Shown here: positions 1-10,820 of the stretch, piece after piece
Position numbering within the stretch: the first letter of the stretch is position 1
How the letters are laid out: every line of letters begins with the position of its first letter
From: Phaseolus vulgaris
Lineage: Eukaryota; Streptophyta; Magnoliopsida; Fabales; Fabaceae
Length of the DNA stretch: 64,000 nucleotides
Reading direction: 5' to 3'
NCBI RefSeq assembly: GCF_000499845.2
Contig: NC_023750.2
Coordinates: 26,602,643-26,666,642, forward strand
Position numbers and translations under genes: made by a program
Notes under the pieces: generated by a model
What the model saw: only the letters and a program-made list of their open reading frames with translations
Told to the model about the DNA's origin: nothing
Database searches by the model: none

Positions 1-175
1 TGGTGAAGTTAGGTGCAGATCAGAGATATAACAACAACATAAGAAACCATAGAGTTATAGCAGAATGTAGCAACAAGTACAACACCAGAAACCACATCAT
101 TCTTATCACGTGAGAAAGCTCAATCAAAAATGTGGATGGGATCAAGTTTTATTAGGCCCCATGGTCGAAGCTAAA
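1..175 (-). other. Leader and PBS of minus-strand Tat-like element G1 (interior off window)
   Basis: Read on the minus strand, the LTR that ends at 176 is followed directly by a decayed primer-binding site at 155-175 (TTTAGCTTCGACCATGGGGCC). This is a diverged form of the TTTGG(C/T)GCCCACCGTGGGGCC stretch found after the 5' LTRs of A1, A2 and H. The rest is untranslated leader running out of the window. No coding sequence is visible. The matching tRNA was not identified. Confidence 0.75.
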
Positions 176-784
176 TGTTCTTGCCGGTTGACCTTGGGTT
201 GATTGGATGGGAAAGCTTCGCTTCTAGTCTGTCTCTTCTTTGCGCACTGGAACAACACTCCGTTGAGACAGAGGGGGCTCTACCTGTTGATCACACTCCG
301 ACAATTAAGTCAGTGAGAGAATACAAATTAATAACCAAATTTAGTTTATAGTACTCACAAACAGTATATCTTTTTCGGGGGTCTCAAGCCCATTTTACAA
401 TTATTCCTTTAACAAATTTCACTCATGAGAACATAATATCAATTGATAGCATATATTACAGAAAAATATTCTACCTACAAGCACTTTTACTCACAGTGCT
501 AACAACATAAGAGAATCTCGTGCACCTTTATTCACGGGTGCTTGCTACAGCTTTAAAAACTTATATATTCAATTAACAACTTATATATTCGTGTACTGGA
601 CAGGAGTGCTCGTGTGCTCGGGACCTCGGTCTAAGTATTTGGGTATGATCAGCTCAGTTTTGGGCCCAAAGGGCGGGTCATGAGCTCGACCCAGTTTCAA
701 TGGTAAGCCCGACGGAGAATAATTAAAAATAGGCAAGATAATAAGTTTGGTCAATATAAAGTTGTTAGTTAAATATATATGTCG

Positions 785-815
<31 letters not shown>

Positions 816-816
816 T

Positions 817-1962
817 TGTACCGTCCCGTCCCCGGGCGTTGACCAAAGTCAAAGTCAAAGTCAAAGTCAACATATGTTGGGACCCCTCAAGGGGGCCCAA
901 GGGAAGAAAGTCAACAGGTTGACCGCTTAAGGCGTCGCCAGGTGTAAGCGTCGCCAAGATGAGGCGTCGCCAGGTTAGGGCGTCGCCAAGATGAGGCATC
1001 GCCAGGTTAAGGCATCGACGGTGTCACCCCCTGATACCCATGGGTAGGAAAGACCATGGAGGGGGTGACACCGCGGGAGGCCTCAGTGCCTCAGAACAGT
1101 AATAAAGAGAAGAGAAAGGTGGCTTCAAGGCCATAGTTCTAGTACCAGTAGGGGGTAACCTAACTCGTGAAGTGCCCACACCACCGCTAGGAGACCCCTG
1201 GGACAGATACGACCCATGAGAGGGCCTCGCCCAGGGGAGAACCACGTGCATGGTACGAGAGAAGGGTAGATACACTCCCAGGGCAAGTGACTAGAGGTTG
1301 GGGCGCATGAGTTGGCACCCAGAAAGTCAACCCTCGCGCCAGATGCACTCCGAGAAGGAGGACTTGCACGATGGATTATCCCTAAGTTGGGTTACGACGC
1401 TGTAAGGTCCTCCACGAAGAGTAGTGATCAAGTCAGAAGAATACGTGGCAGTAAGCACTGAAACATCAATGTTTTCCTGAAAGTTCGCTAAGGTACGCAT
1501 TAATTTAGTTTACGTTTCGAACGCTTTAAAGCACTTTAAATGCTTTAAATGCTTTAAACATTTTAAACGCGTTGAACGTTTTTATACGCTTTGAATGCGC
1601 TTTAAATGCTTTAGACGTTTAAAAGGGGCTTTAGACGTTTGGGACAAGGATCGAAGTTTCAGTTTTACACCCACTCTAGTTGCTTGCTCGCGAACCCACT
1701 GTACGCACAGGCAATTAGGGTAGCATTCAGTTACTCAGTTATTAGACCACCTTCAGAGCATCCATTCACGGTGTTCCGATACGGAGGTGTGTCCCCTTTG
1801 ATTGTTCTTGCTAGCTGACTTGATCATCGGAGTGCAAACGGCCGCAAGGGCGCCCCTTTGTCCACTTCTTTTCAGGTACTCACAGACGGTGCAGAACGAA
1901 GGTGCCCTAGCTTGCGAGGACAAGCCAAGCATAAAGACGTCCCTGGTCAACCGACGAGAACA
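817..1962 (+). mobile_element. Solo LTR, family A (Tat)
   Basis: This 1,146-bp LTR begins TGTACCGTCCCGTCCCCGGG and ends ACCGACGAGAACA. It is flanked by TATAT on both sides (812-816 and 1963-1967), but the target is an (AT)n run, so the TSD alone is weak evidence. A short GGCGTCGCC-type minisatellite lies at about 925-1020. TTTAAATGC-type short repeats lie at about 1520-1640. No PBS follows, so it is a solo LTR formed by LTR-LTR recombination (inference). Confidence 0.85.
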
Positions 1963-2286
1963 TATATATATATATATATTAATTTGTTAGAATAGAATAT
2001 ACACAAAGTTGTTAGTTAAATAAATATACGGATAGAGTTGTTAAATTGAGTATATGGAGATATTAGTTATATGGTGAGCACCCAAAAATAAAGGTGCACG
2101 AGATTCTCTTCTGTTGTTAGCGCTGTGAGTAAAGATGTCCTTAGGTAGAATATTGTTTCTGTTATGCTTTCAGTTGAGATTATATTCTTGTGAGAGAAGG
2201 TTCCTAAAGGGATAGCTATAAAAGGGGCTTGAGACCCCCGATAAAGGTACGTTGTTTCGAAATACTTAGACTGTGTTCTTGCCGGT

Positions 2287-3106
2287 TGTACCGCCCTGGT
2301 AGTCGGAAATGATGATGTGGCACCAAGCTACAGTGTAGGCGTGTTGACAAGGCGCCAGATTTGCAGAAGGGAAGGAAGTCGAGGGGCTCGCGTAGTCGCC
2401 AGTTATTAAGTTGGCATGCTCCGATCTCCAGCATACAAGAACCGGCGATCACCCAGTTGAAGATGAAGTCGCCAGATGTAAACTCAGGCGACCAAGTGAT
2501 TGGAGATCGCCAGAGCAAGCACATCGCCGAAGATGAAGGTGGTGCAGATTATGAAGGCGGCCGACGAGACCACAGGGAAGGTGTACGAGAGCACCCTAAC
2601 TCGCCAATTCTAGTAGAGATCGCGCTCCCAAGTTAGCTATGCACTGGGCAGTACCATGCATAAGTAACTTAGCCAAAAGAGAGTCAGAAGCAGCGCCCAA
2701 GTCAAGGAGGCTCCAGATGATGGCACGTGTACGACTGGATGCGAGCCACGTGTCTAGGTCTGTAACTGCCAGGAGAGAGAAAGTGACCAGGTATTTAAGG
2801 GTTCCTCAACGAACTTTTAAGGTACGCACGTTCAGATTATACTCTTTACGCTTGCGAGTTCTTGAGCATACTGGGAGAGAGAACATTGCACGGTTCCTTG
2901 AGAGTTCTTGAGTGTTTTCGCTCTTAGTATTTGGTGGTTCGGTCACTGACTTGGGCGTTGGAGTGCGATCGGCCGCAGCGGCGCCGCTCTGTTCTTTTGC
3001 AGGTTCTTGAGGTGGATCTTGAAGAAGGACGGAGGTTGAAGCGGTGCACACGTCGATCCAAGTTTGACGAGGCAAGTTCCAACGTTCTGGTCAACAGGCA
3101 GGATCA
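2287..3106 (+). mobile_element. Solo LTR, family B (Tat)
   Basis: An 820-bp LTR starting TGTACCGCCCTGGTAGTCGG and ending AACAGGCAGGATCA. It is flanked by the perfect TSD CCGGT at 2282-2286 and 3107-3111. It matches the LTRs of B1 over its length. Its G-run after GTCGA is only four G, against 13 and 19 in B1. No internal sequence is present. Confidence 0.9.
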
Positions 3107-4180
3107 CCGGTTGACCTTTGGGTTGACTGGATGGCCAAGCTCTGCTTCTAATTTGCCTCTTCTTGGTGCACTGGAACAACGCTCCGTTGAGACACAGTGG
3201 GCTCTACCTGTTGATCACACTCCGTCGATCAAGTCAGTGAGAGCATACAAAATAATAATCAGTTTCAGTTTCTAGTACTCAGAAACTGCATCCCTTTATC
3301 GGGGGTCTCAAGCCCCTTTTATAGTTATTCCTCTAACAACTTTCACTCACGAGAATATAATCTCTACTAAAAGCATAAAATAATAATAGAAAACCACCTG
3401 CTCACATGCACCTTTCATGCTTGGTGCTAACAATAGGAAAATATTTTGTCCACGGGCATCTTTACTCATGGTGCTAACAACAGAAGAGAATCTCGTGCAC
3501 CTTTTGATATGATTCCAATAACATGATAGAGATATGATATGAACATGTTATGGATTCAACAAGAGTTGGAATATGATTAGGCACTTTTTAAGAATTGGAT
3601 CAATGTTCTTAACACTCAAGAACTCACCAAAACACAAGTAACCAAGCCAAACTCATATAGAAACCCATATTATGACATATGAACCAATTAAAACAAGAAA
3701 GAACACAAATGAACAGATAAAAACTCAAGGAAACACAATTAAAATCACAAGAACAGCAAACTAAAAGAAACTACCGAATATAAACACAAGACAAACAAGT
3801 TCTACCAATTGAAATGACAATAAACAACAAAGACATGTTTTAGAGTTTATTTTGGAATGGAAATGGAAGAAGGAGATGAAAAGAACAAGGAAACTTATGT
3901 GGTTGGAGCTCTTGGAGATGTGCACACCACTTGAAGCATGATTGACTTCAAGATGAGTGTAGTTGCCGCCACTTGAGAGTCCAAGAATGCACTCAAGATA
4001 AGACTAGAAGAGAAGACACAAGTCTCTCTCAATTCACTCACCAATTTGGGAGAGGTTCTTTACTCACAAAATCAATTCTCTTATTTCAAAGACCCAAGCC
4101 TTCCTTTTATAGGGAGGAGTGTTAGAAAAGATGGCTTTAAACTAGAGGGGGGTGAATTGTTTAAAGGGGTTTTCGCAAAC

Positions 4181-5360
4181 TGTACCGTCCCGTATCCGGG
4201 CGTTGACGAAGTCAAGGTCAAAGTCAACGTCTGGGGTCAAAGTCAACATAAGGCGTCGCCTAGGTGAAGAGACGCCAAGTGCCAGCATCGCCAAGAGGAA
4301 GCGTCCCCAAGGTCAAGGCGTCGCCTAGTTAAGGCATCGCCCAGTTAAGGCGTCGCCCAACCAGGGCGTCGCCAAGGTCAAATGTCACAAAGGCAAGGCA
4401 ATCACAGTGTGGTTCCCCGATACCCATGGGTAGGAAAGACCATGGAGGGAGCGTGGGAAGGCCTCAAATCCCGATAATCCGGGGTAGTAATAAAGAGAAG
4501 AGAAAGGTGGCTTCAAGGCCATAGTGATAGCGCCAGTGTAGGGCAGCCTTACTCGTGAAGTGCCCCTGCCTCCCCAGAGACGCCCTTGGGATAGATACGA
4601 CTCAACAGGAGGGTCACGCCGAGGGTAGCCAGGTGCAGGGTACGAGAGGAAGGCAGATACGCTCTCAAAGTGAGTAACTAGATGTTTGGGGGCATGAGTT
4701 GGCACCCAAAAAGTCACCTCTAGTGCAGATGCACTCCCAGGAAAGAGGACTCACACGAAGAAATGCCCCCAGATGGGGTCACGGCGTTGTGAGGCCCTCC
4801 ACGTGTACAGCAGCCAGGTCAGAATAGAAACGCCATTTGGTCAGGTACAAGGTAATTAAAGTTATTTAATACAGTTTCCGTTTCGAACGTTTAAGGTACT
4901 ATAAATGCTCCCAATCGGTTCAAACGTCTTAAATGCGCTACGTTTTATAATTAAATGCGCTTTAAGGCGCTTTGAATGCGGGAGTAGCTTAAATAGCGCC
5001 TTGAATGTTGGAAACGGGGTTCGAACTTTTGGCTAATTTTCCAGAAACACTCTAGTTGTTTGCTCGAGCCTTGAGGTTACCTACAAGGGACTAGGGAAGG
5101 ACTTTGGCCAGAGGGAGAAAATATACACTAGACACAGTTTCCTTTTTACCACCTTCAGAGTGTCATACACGGTGCTCCGATATGGAGGTGCATAGTTTTT
5201 GGTGTTTCTTGCTGGCTGACTTGAGCGTCGGAGTGCAAACGGCCACTAGGGCGCCCTTTTGTCCTTCTTTGCAGGAATCCACAGGTAACCAGTGGGAAGG
5301 AGTCCCTAGCTGACGGTTAAGGTCGCGCGCGAAGACGTCCTAGGTCAATCGGACGGAACA
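4181..5360 (+). mobile_element. 5' LTR of element A1
   Basis: A 1,180-bp LTR starting TGTACCGTCCCGTATCCGGG and ending TCGGACGGAACA, directly before the PBS. A GGCGTCGCC minisatellite occupies about 4253-4375. It is closest to the solo LTR at 45348-46490, which shares the CCGTATCCGGG start, and less close to the A2 LTRs, so family A has at least two subfamilies in this window. Confidence 0.9.
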
Positions 5361-5381
5361 TTTGGTGCCCACCGTGGGGCC
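5361..5381 (+). other. Primer-binding site of A1
   Basis: TTTGGTGCCCACCGTGGGGCC follows the LTR end without a gap. The TGG start fits pairing with a tRNA CCA end. Near-identical stretches occur in A2, B1 and H. The tRNA was not identified. Confidence 0.75.
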
Positions 5382-5457
5382 GATATAAAACATTGGTCCC
5401 ATCGCAAGTTTGAAAGGATCTATCAGGTCACGGTAACGATTGAGAAAACAGTGAAGA

Positions 5458-6780
5458 ATGGCCACCACTAGACGAGGTACCGCACGCGCTGCGGGAGAAG
5501 AAATGTCCATGCAGCAGGTCCTGGAGATAAAGAGGGGGCTGCAGGATGATATGGCGGAGTCGAAGATAGAACAAGAACGCATGCAGGCGGATCTCGACGC
5601 CTCGCATGTGAGGAACGAAGAGCTCCGTCGCGTTAACGAGGAGTTGCGCCGGGGTCTGAGGAACAACCAGAGGCAACGCGAGAACGAAGAGATGGAGCAT
5701 CTCACCCCACCAAGGGAGTTTTCCACTCCCTTCTCGCAGGAGATCCTAGATGCGGCGATCCCCAACACCTTTGCAGGGCCCAAGGCGATTTTCACCGGGA
5801 TGGAGGACCGCGAGGTGCACCTCACGGCGTTCCACACACAAATGGTGTTAGTAGGCGGCTCTGACGCCGCAAGATGCAAGCTCTTCATGAGCACTTTGAC
5901 AGGAATGGCCATGGATTGGTTTATCAGCCTTCCTAGCGGCCATATCACCTCTTTTCAGCAGCTGTCCCAGTTGTTCAGAGGGCAATACCTGGCGAACAGG
6001 GCCCCGCCGCCGGTCTCCTACGATCTGCTTGATGTGAAGCAATACCAAGGGGAGAGTTTGAAGGAGTATATCAACCGCTTCGGGTCCCAGGTGGTGAAAG
6101 TGGGCACGTCGGAGGAGCCCATGATTGTGTATGCCTTCAGGAAAGGCGTGTGTCCCGGCCCTTTTTGCGAATCTATTATTCGCCATCGCCCAAGGACTTT
6201 TGCTGAAATCCGGTGTCGGGCAGTGGAACATATCGCCTCCGAAGGAGAGGTGTGCGAGAAGCGAACCAGCGTCATGCCCTCACGCCCGAGGGCGCACACG
6301 CGGGTTCAGCCCATCAGGGTCAACGAGACAACGATGGGAAGGAAGAAGTCAGAGGGGAGACGCCCCTATGAAGCCAGAAAACCCCAACCCCGGGGTCCAG
6401 CAGGGGGCAATCGCCCGGCTAGGGAGAGGGCAAGGCCGGCGAGATACAACTTTGTAGTGGAGTTGAAGGACCTGATCGTCGTGCCTAATATAGCTGAGAG
6501 GTTGAGGTGACCGACGAAAACTGACAAGGTGTTAGGGCCACGGAAAGACTCTTGGTGCGAGTTCCACGAGGCCTTTGGTCATCACATTAACAACTGCCTC
6601 TCGTTGGGTTACCAGCTTGATGAGCTGGTGAGAAGCGCGTTTCTGAAGGATTACGTCGCAGAACCCGCCGCGATCGCCGCCCTGCCGGCGCCAACAGAGG
6701 AGCAAGCGCACGAGATGCCCGTTCTCGGCGAGGTTCACACCATTGCTGGAGGTTTTTTCGGCGGAGGACCCACCGCCTCC
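5458..6780 (+). pseudogene. gag: gag of A1 (Tat), with in-frame TGA
   Basis: Structural protein that packages the element RNA. The ATG at 5458 is the first after the leader. Residues 1-85 are Met/Glu/Arg-rich and look like a coiled coil (NEELRRVNEELRRGL). The capsid-like core follows, with FTGMEDREVHL, RCKLFMSTLTGMAMDWF and YQGESLKEYINRF. After basic linker sequence comes a knuckle of the form C-x2-H-x4-H-x4-C (WCEFHEAFGHHINNC, about 6556-6600), the variant usual in Tat/Ogre gag. A TGA at 6508-6510 interrupts the same frame between the basic linker and the knuckle; the next codons continue the homology seen in B1. The frame runs on into the protease without a gap. Confidence 0.9.
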
Positions 6781-7314
6781 CAGCGAAAGAAATACGCGAG
6801 GGGGGTCAACTCGATCGAAGAAAGGATCTCGGGTGAGCCGTGGGAATCGGACCTCGTGTTCACGAGAGGGGATCTTCGAGACGTGGTGCCGCATGACAAT
6901 GACCCCGTGGTCATTTCGGTTGTCACGGCTGGAAGAAAGGTGCACAGGGTTCTTGTCGACCAGGGAAGTTCAGCAGACGTCATGTTCTGGTCGACATTCA
7001 ACAAGTTACGGTTGTCTCCCGACCTTTTGAGGCCCTACACAGGGTGCCTATATGGGTTTGCAGATAACCAGGTGGAAGTCCGAGGCTACCTGGAGTTGAG
7101 GACTACGTTCACGGATGGAGAGACCTCGCGTACCGAAAGCATCCGGTACTTGGTCGTAAACGCCCACTCCGCCTACAACATTTTGTTGGGCAGACCGGCG
7201 TTGAATAGGCTGAACGCAGTAGCCTCCACGCGCCATATGAAGATGAAGCTGCCGGACCTCAGCGGCAAGGTGATAGTTATCAAGTCGGATCAGAAGGAGG
7301 CGCGGAAGTGTTAA
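6781..7314 (+). pseudogene. Aspartic protease region of A1
   Basis: Retroviral-type aspartic protease in frame with gag. The active-site loop is VDQGSSADVMF (about 6955-6990), the DQG variant of DTG/DSG seen in Tat elements. The flap and C-terminal part follow, including NILLGRPALNRLNAV near 7180-7215. A TAA at 7312-7314 replaces a tyrosine codon: the equivalent site in element H reads RKCYESSLK, while A1 reads RKC-stop-ENSLK. RT follows in the same frame after about 90 codons of linker. B1 and A2 both lack this whole region, which makes A1 the reference for the family here. Confidence 0.85.
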
Positions 7315-8999
7315 GAAAACAGCCTCAAAACGAAGAAAAGCATGTTCATGGTGTTTGAGCGTCCGCCCAGTGTGGACACATCGATGATTGAGGCGACACC
7401 CGCCGGGACAACGCCTGACGAGGCCACACCCGCGAGGGCGATGCCCGAGGTAGATACACTCATGGAGGAGGGATCTGACGATACGGCGCCCGTGGAAGAG
7501 GCGGCGCCCATTCAGGATAATAGCAGGGATCAACAGGCGGCTAACGTCGTGGAGAGGGAGATTGGCGGCAAAACGTTTAAGTTAAGGCGTTTGCTGAGCC
7601 AAGAAGAGCAGGAGGGGGTGGCAAAGGTGATTTCACGCCACTTGGATGCCTTCGCATGGTCTGCCTCGGATATGCCCGGCATCGACCCGGATTTCCTATG
7701 TCATCACCTCAGCATGGACGCCACGGTCCGCCCCGTGCGCCAAAGAAGGAGAAAGTTTAACGAAGAGAGGCAGCTGGTGGTAAAGGAGGAAACGCAGAAG
7801 CTGCTGAGTGTCGGCCACATCAGGGAGATTCAATACCATGAGTGGTTAGCCAACGTTGTCCTGGTGAAGAAAGCGAATGGGAAGTGGAGGATGTGCGTGG
7901 ACTTCACGGACTTAAATAAGGCGTGCCCGAAGGACTCGTACCCACTACCCAGCATCGACGCGTTGGTGGATAGTGCATCCGGCTGCAAGGTGCTAAGCTT
8001 CCTGGATGCATTCTCGGGATACAACCAGATCAAAATGCACCCGAGAGATGAGAGCAAAACTGCATTCATGACAGAGACTTGCAGTTACTGCTACAAGGTG
8101 ATGCCTTTTGGGCTGAAAAACGCGGGCGCGCCACCTACCAAAGGCTGATGGACAAGGTCCTAGCGCCCATGTTAGGAAGGAATGTATACGCCTACGTGGA
8201 CGACATGGTAGTGGCGTCGCAAGATAAGGAACAGCACGTGGCAGACCTAGAGGAGTTGTTCGTCACTATATCCAAATATCGCCTCAAACTAAACCCTGAG
8301 AAGTGTGTCTTCGGGGTAGAGGCCGGTAAGTTCCTAGGTTTCATACTCACGGAGAGGGGAATAGAGGCGAACCCCAACAAATGCGTAGCGATTATCGCCA
8401 TGCGAAGCCCGACGTCAGTAAAGGAAGTGCAGCAGCTGACAGGGCGGATGGCGGCACTCTCAAGGTTTATTTCTGCCGGGGGAGAGAAGGGGCATCCATA
8501 TTTCCAGTGCCTTAAGAGAAATAGTCGCTTTGCATGGACTGACGAATGCGAAGCGGCTTTCATTAAGTTGAAAGAATATCTGGCGACGCCACCGGTCCTC
8601 TGCAAACCGGTAACAGGCGTGCCCCTCCGGCTGTACTTCACGGCGACAAAGCGGGCTATCAGCTCTGTGCTGGTCCAGGAGCAGGACCAGAGTCAAAAGC
8701 CCATCTATTTCGTGAGCAAGGCATTACAAGGTGCGGAGACGAGATACCAGGCGCTGGAGAAGGCAGCGTTAGCAGTGGTGTTTTCAGACAGGAGGCTCCG
8801 TCATTACTTCCACAGCTTTACGGTGGCAGTGATGACAAACCTCCCTATACAGAAGGTGCTGCAGAAGCCTGACGTGGCTGGAAGAATGGTGCGCTGGGCG
8901 GTGGAGTTGTCAGAATTCGACATCCAGTATGAGCCTAGAGGATCCATCAAAGGGCAAGTGTATGCAGATTTTGTGGCAGAGTTCTCGCCCGGAGGTGAA
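7315..8999 (+). pseudogene. pol: Reverse transcriptase and RNase H of A1, frameshifted
   Basis: RT copies element RNA into DNA. Visible blocks in order are VLVKKANGKWRMCVDFTDLN, LSFLDAFSGYNQIKMH (first catalytic Asp), VMPFGLKNAG and AYVDDMVVAS (YVDD at 8193-8204). The thumb with LGFILTERGIEANP follows, then the RNase H domain with YFTATKRAISSVLVQ and ETRYQALEKAALAVVF. A 2-bp insertion at about 8125-8130 (GGGCGCGCC where A2 suggests GGGCGCC) moves the frame just after the PFGLKNA block. The last 43 codons before the TGA-free run end at 8148 are therefore out of register, and the true frame resumes as TYQRLMDKVL. Apart from this the block is intact. Confidence 0.9.
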
Positions 9000-9597
9000 C
9001 AAGAGGTGGAGGTGGGCTCACAGTGGTTGCTCTTAGTTGATGGCTCTTCCAACCAACAAGGGAGTGGTGCGGGAATAGTCTTAGAGGGACCCAATGACGT
9101 GCTGATTGAGCAAGCTCTGCGCTTCGCCTTTAAGGCAAGTAATAATCAGGCTGAATACGAAGCTCTGATCGCAGGATTGCTCCTGGCCAAGGAGATGGGC
9201 GCGCAGAACCTTTTGGTGAAAAGCGATTCCCAGTAGATTACTGGGCAGGTGTCGGGTGAGTTCCAGGCGAAAGACCCGCAGATGGCGGCGTATCTGAAAT
9301 ACGTCCAACTATTGAAGGGAGCATTTAACGCTCTTGAGCTGATACATGTCCCAAGGGAGCAGAATGCCAGAGCCGACCTGCTTGCCAAGCTGGCCAGCTC
9401 AGGCAAGGGGGGTAGACAGAGGACAATGATCCAAGAGACGCTCAAAGCTCCGCGTAAATTCGTGGAAGATAACAGGGTGGATGTCCTCCAGATCTGTACG
9501 TCAAGAGGGAGTCCAAGGAGCCATCGCTCTTTGACCCAAGATACGTTGAAGACGCCCCGCATCAGCACATACGCGGACACGCCCGAAGAAGGAAGGC
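9000..9597 (+). pseudogene. Second (archaeal-type) RNase H of A1, cut by B1
   Basis: A second RNase H after the normal one is the hallmark of the Tat lineage. LLVDGSSNQQGSGAGIVLEG carries the first catalytic Asp, followed by NNQAEYEALIAG and LLVKSDSQ, then REQNARADLLAKLAS. A TAG at 9234-9236 sits where A2 has CTG, inside the domain. The frame then continues to the linker before integrase, where B1 is inserted at 9597/9598. The codon is restored when 19917 is joined to 9597, which confirms that the two halves belong together. Confidence 0.85.
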
Positions 9598-9691
9598 TGT
9601 ACCGTCCTGGAAGTCGGAAGTGATGACGTGGCACCAAGCTACAGCGTAGGTATGTTGACAAGGCGCCAGATCCGCAGAAGGGAAGGAAGTC

Positions 9692-9710
9692 GGGGGGGGG
9701 GGGGGGGGGG
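9692..9710 (+). repeat. Poly-G run of 19 in B1 5' LTR
   Basis: 19 consecutive G here, 13 at the same place in the 3' LTR (19232-19244), four in the solo LTR at 2287-3106, and six (as C) in the minus-strand solo LTR at 61669-62558. Confidence 0.9.
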
Positions 9711-10072
9711 CTCGTGTAGTCGCCAGTTGATAAGTTGGCATGCTCCGACCTCCAGCATACCAGGATGGGCGACCACATGATTGGCGATCGCCAGAACAAG
9801 CACATCGCCGAAGATGAAGGTGATGCAGATTTTGAAGGCGGCCGGCGAGACCACAGGGAAGGTGTACGAGAGTGCCCTAACTCGCCAATTCCAGTAGAAG
9901 ATCGCACTCCCAAGTTAGCTATGCACTGGGCAGTACCATGCATAAGTAACTTAGCCAAATGAGAGTAGAATCAGCGCCCAAGTCAAGGAGCCTCCAGATG
10001 ATGGCACGTGTACAGTTGGATGCGAGCCACGTGTCCAAGTCTGTAACTGCCAGGAGAGAGAAAGCCACCAGG

Positions 10073-10080
10073 TATATAAG
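10073..10080 (+). promoter_or_regulatory. TATA box of B1 5' LTR
   Basis: TATATAAG in the LTR, repeated at 19607-19614 in the 3' LTR. It is the likely core promoter for the sense transcript, which would start about 30 bp downstream. Confidence 0.6.
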
Positions 10081-10377
10081 AGTTCTTAACAAACTTTCTG
10101 AGGTACGCACGTTCAGATTACACTCTTTACGCTTGCGAGTTCTAGAGCACACTGTGAGAGAGATATTGCACGGATCCTTGAGATTTCTTCTTGCTCTTAG
10201 TATTTGGTGGTTCTGTCACTGACTTGGGCGTTGGAGTGCGATCGGCCGCAGCGGCGCCGCTCTGTTCTTTTGCAGGTTCTTGAGGTAGATCTTGGGGAAG
10301 GACGGAGGTTTGAAGCGGTGCACACGACGATCCTTTGACGAGGCAGTTTCTAGCGTTCTGGTCAACAGGCAAGATCA

Positions 10378-10411
10378 AAGGCAGATGCAGGTATGTGCCC
10401 TAGCCGAAGGA
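10378..10411 (+). repeat. 34-bp copy of the right flank of B1 between its 5' LTR and PBS
   Basis: The 34 bases here are identical to 19912-19945, which is A1 pol sequence just right of the 3' LTR of B1, including the TSD. After them comes TCATCAGGTGCCC, the PBS. The copy therefore belongs to the insertion site, not to family B; the solo B LTR at 2287-3106 ends at GGATCA without it. Confidence 0.9.
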
Positions 10412-10414
10412 TCA

Positions 10415-10435
10415 TCAGGTGCCCACCGTGGGGCC
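10415..10435 (+). other. Primer-binding site of B1
   Basis: TCAGGTGCCCACCGTGGGGCC, the Tat-type PBS of this window with two changes at its 5' end. Confidence 0.7.
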
Positions 10436-10820
10436 GTGTAAAACTTGCTCCCATCCACAACGTGAGTTCTTGGAGGTTTTCGAGGTTTCTGCGTGGTTGT
10501 GTGCTGGTGCAACCATCGTTCGCTGTTTGCTTGAGATTTGTTCGGTGAATTCGCGTTCTACACCGTTCGTTTGGGTTTTCGATCGGTGAAGTGAGGTTTT
10601 CCTGCTGTTTACGCGTATTTCGTTCGTTGGAGTTTGAGTTCTTTCGCTCGTTTGGTTGTCCGTGGGAGAGAGGTGGTTTCTGGTGAAGTTGTGGTTTTCT
10701 TTGAAGGTTTACGGTGTTCTTGAGTCCTCTCGCGCCGTTTCGCACATTTTTCTCCGATTGATCGCTGAATTGATCGTGGCTGAAGTGTCATTCGCTGCAC
10801 TCTGTGATTCGCTGAATTTC

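Larger units (their letters stand above)
9598..10377 (+). mobile_element. 5' LTR of B1
   Basis: Starts TGTACCGTCCTGGAAGTCGG and ends CAGGCAAGATCA. It carries a run of 19 G at 9692-9710 and a TATA box at 10073-10080. It is not followed directly by the PBS; a 34-bp copy of the right-hand flank lies between them (see 10378-10411). Confidence 0.92.

Noticed and set aside
1024..1369. Open frames on the minus strand inside A LTRs (also near 4385-4717, 22394-22890, 34431-34685, 45527-45884)
   Set aside because: They recur in every A LTR with changing starts and stops and show no domain; they are shadows of conserved LTR sequence.
812..1967. TATAT TSD as proof for the solo A LTR at 817
   Set aside because: The flanks are an (AT)n run, so a match is expected by chance; the call rests on LTR ends and family similarity.
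5340..5948. 202-codon minus-strand frame over A1 gag (and the 337-codon one at 35184-36197)
   Set aside because: Complement of conserved gag; the plus strand has recognisable gag blocks.
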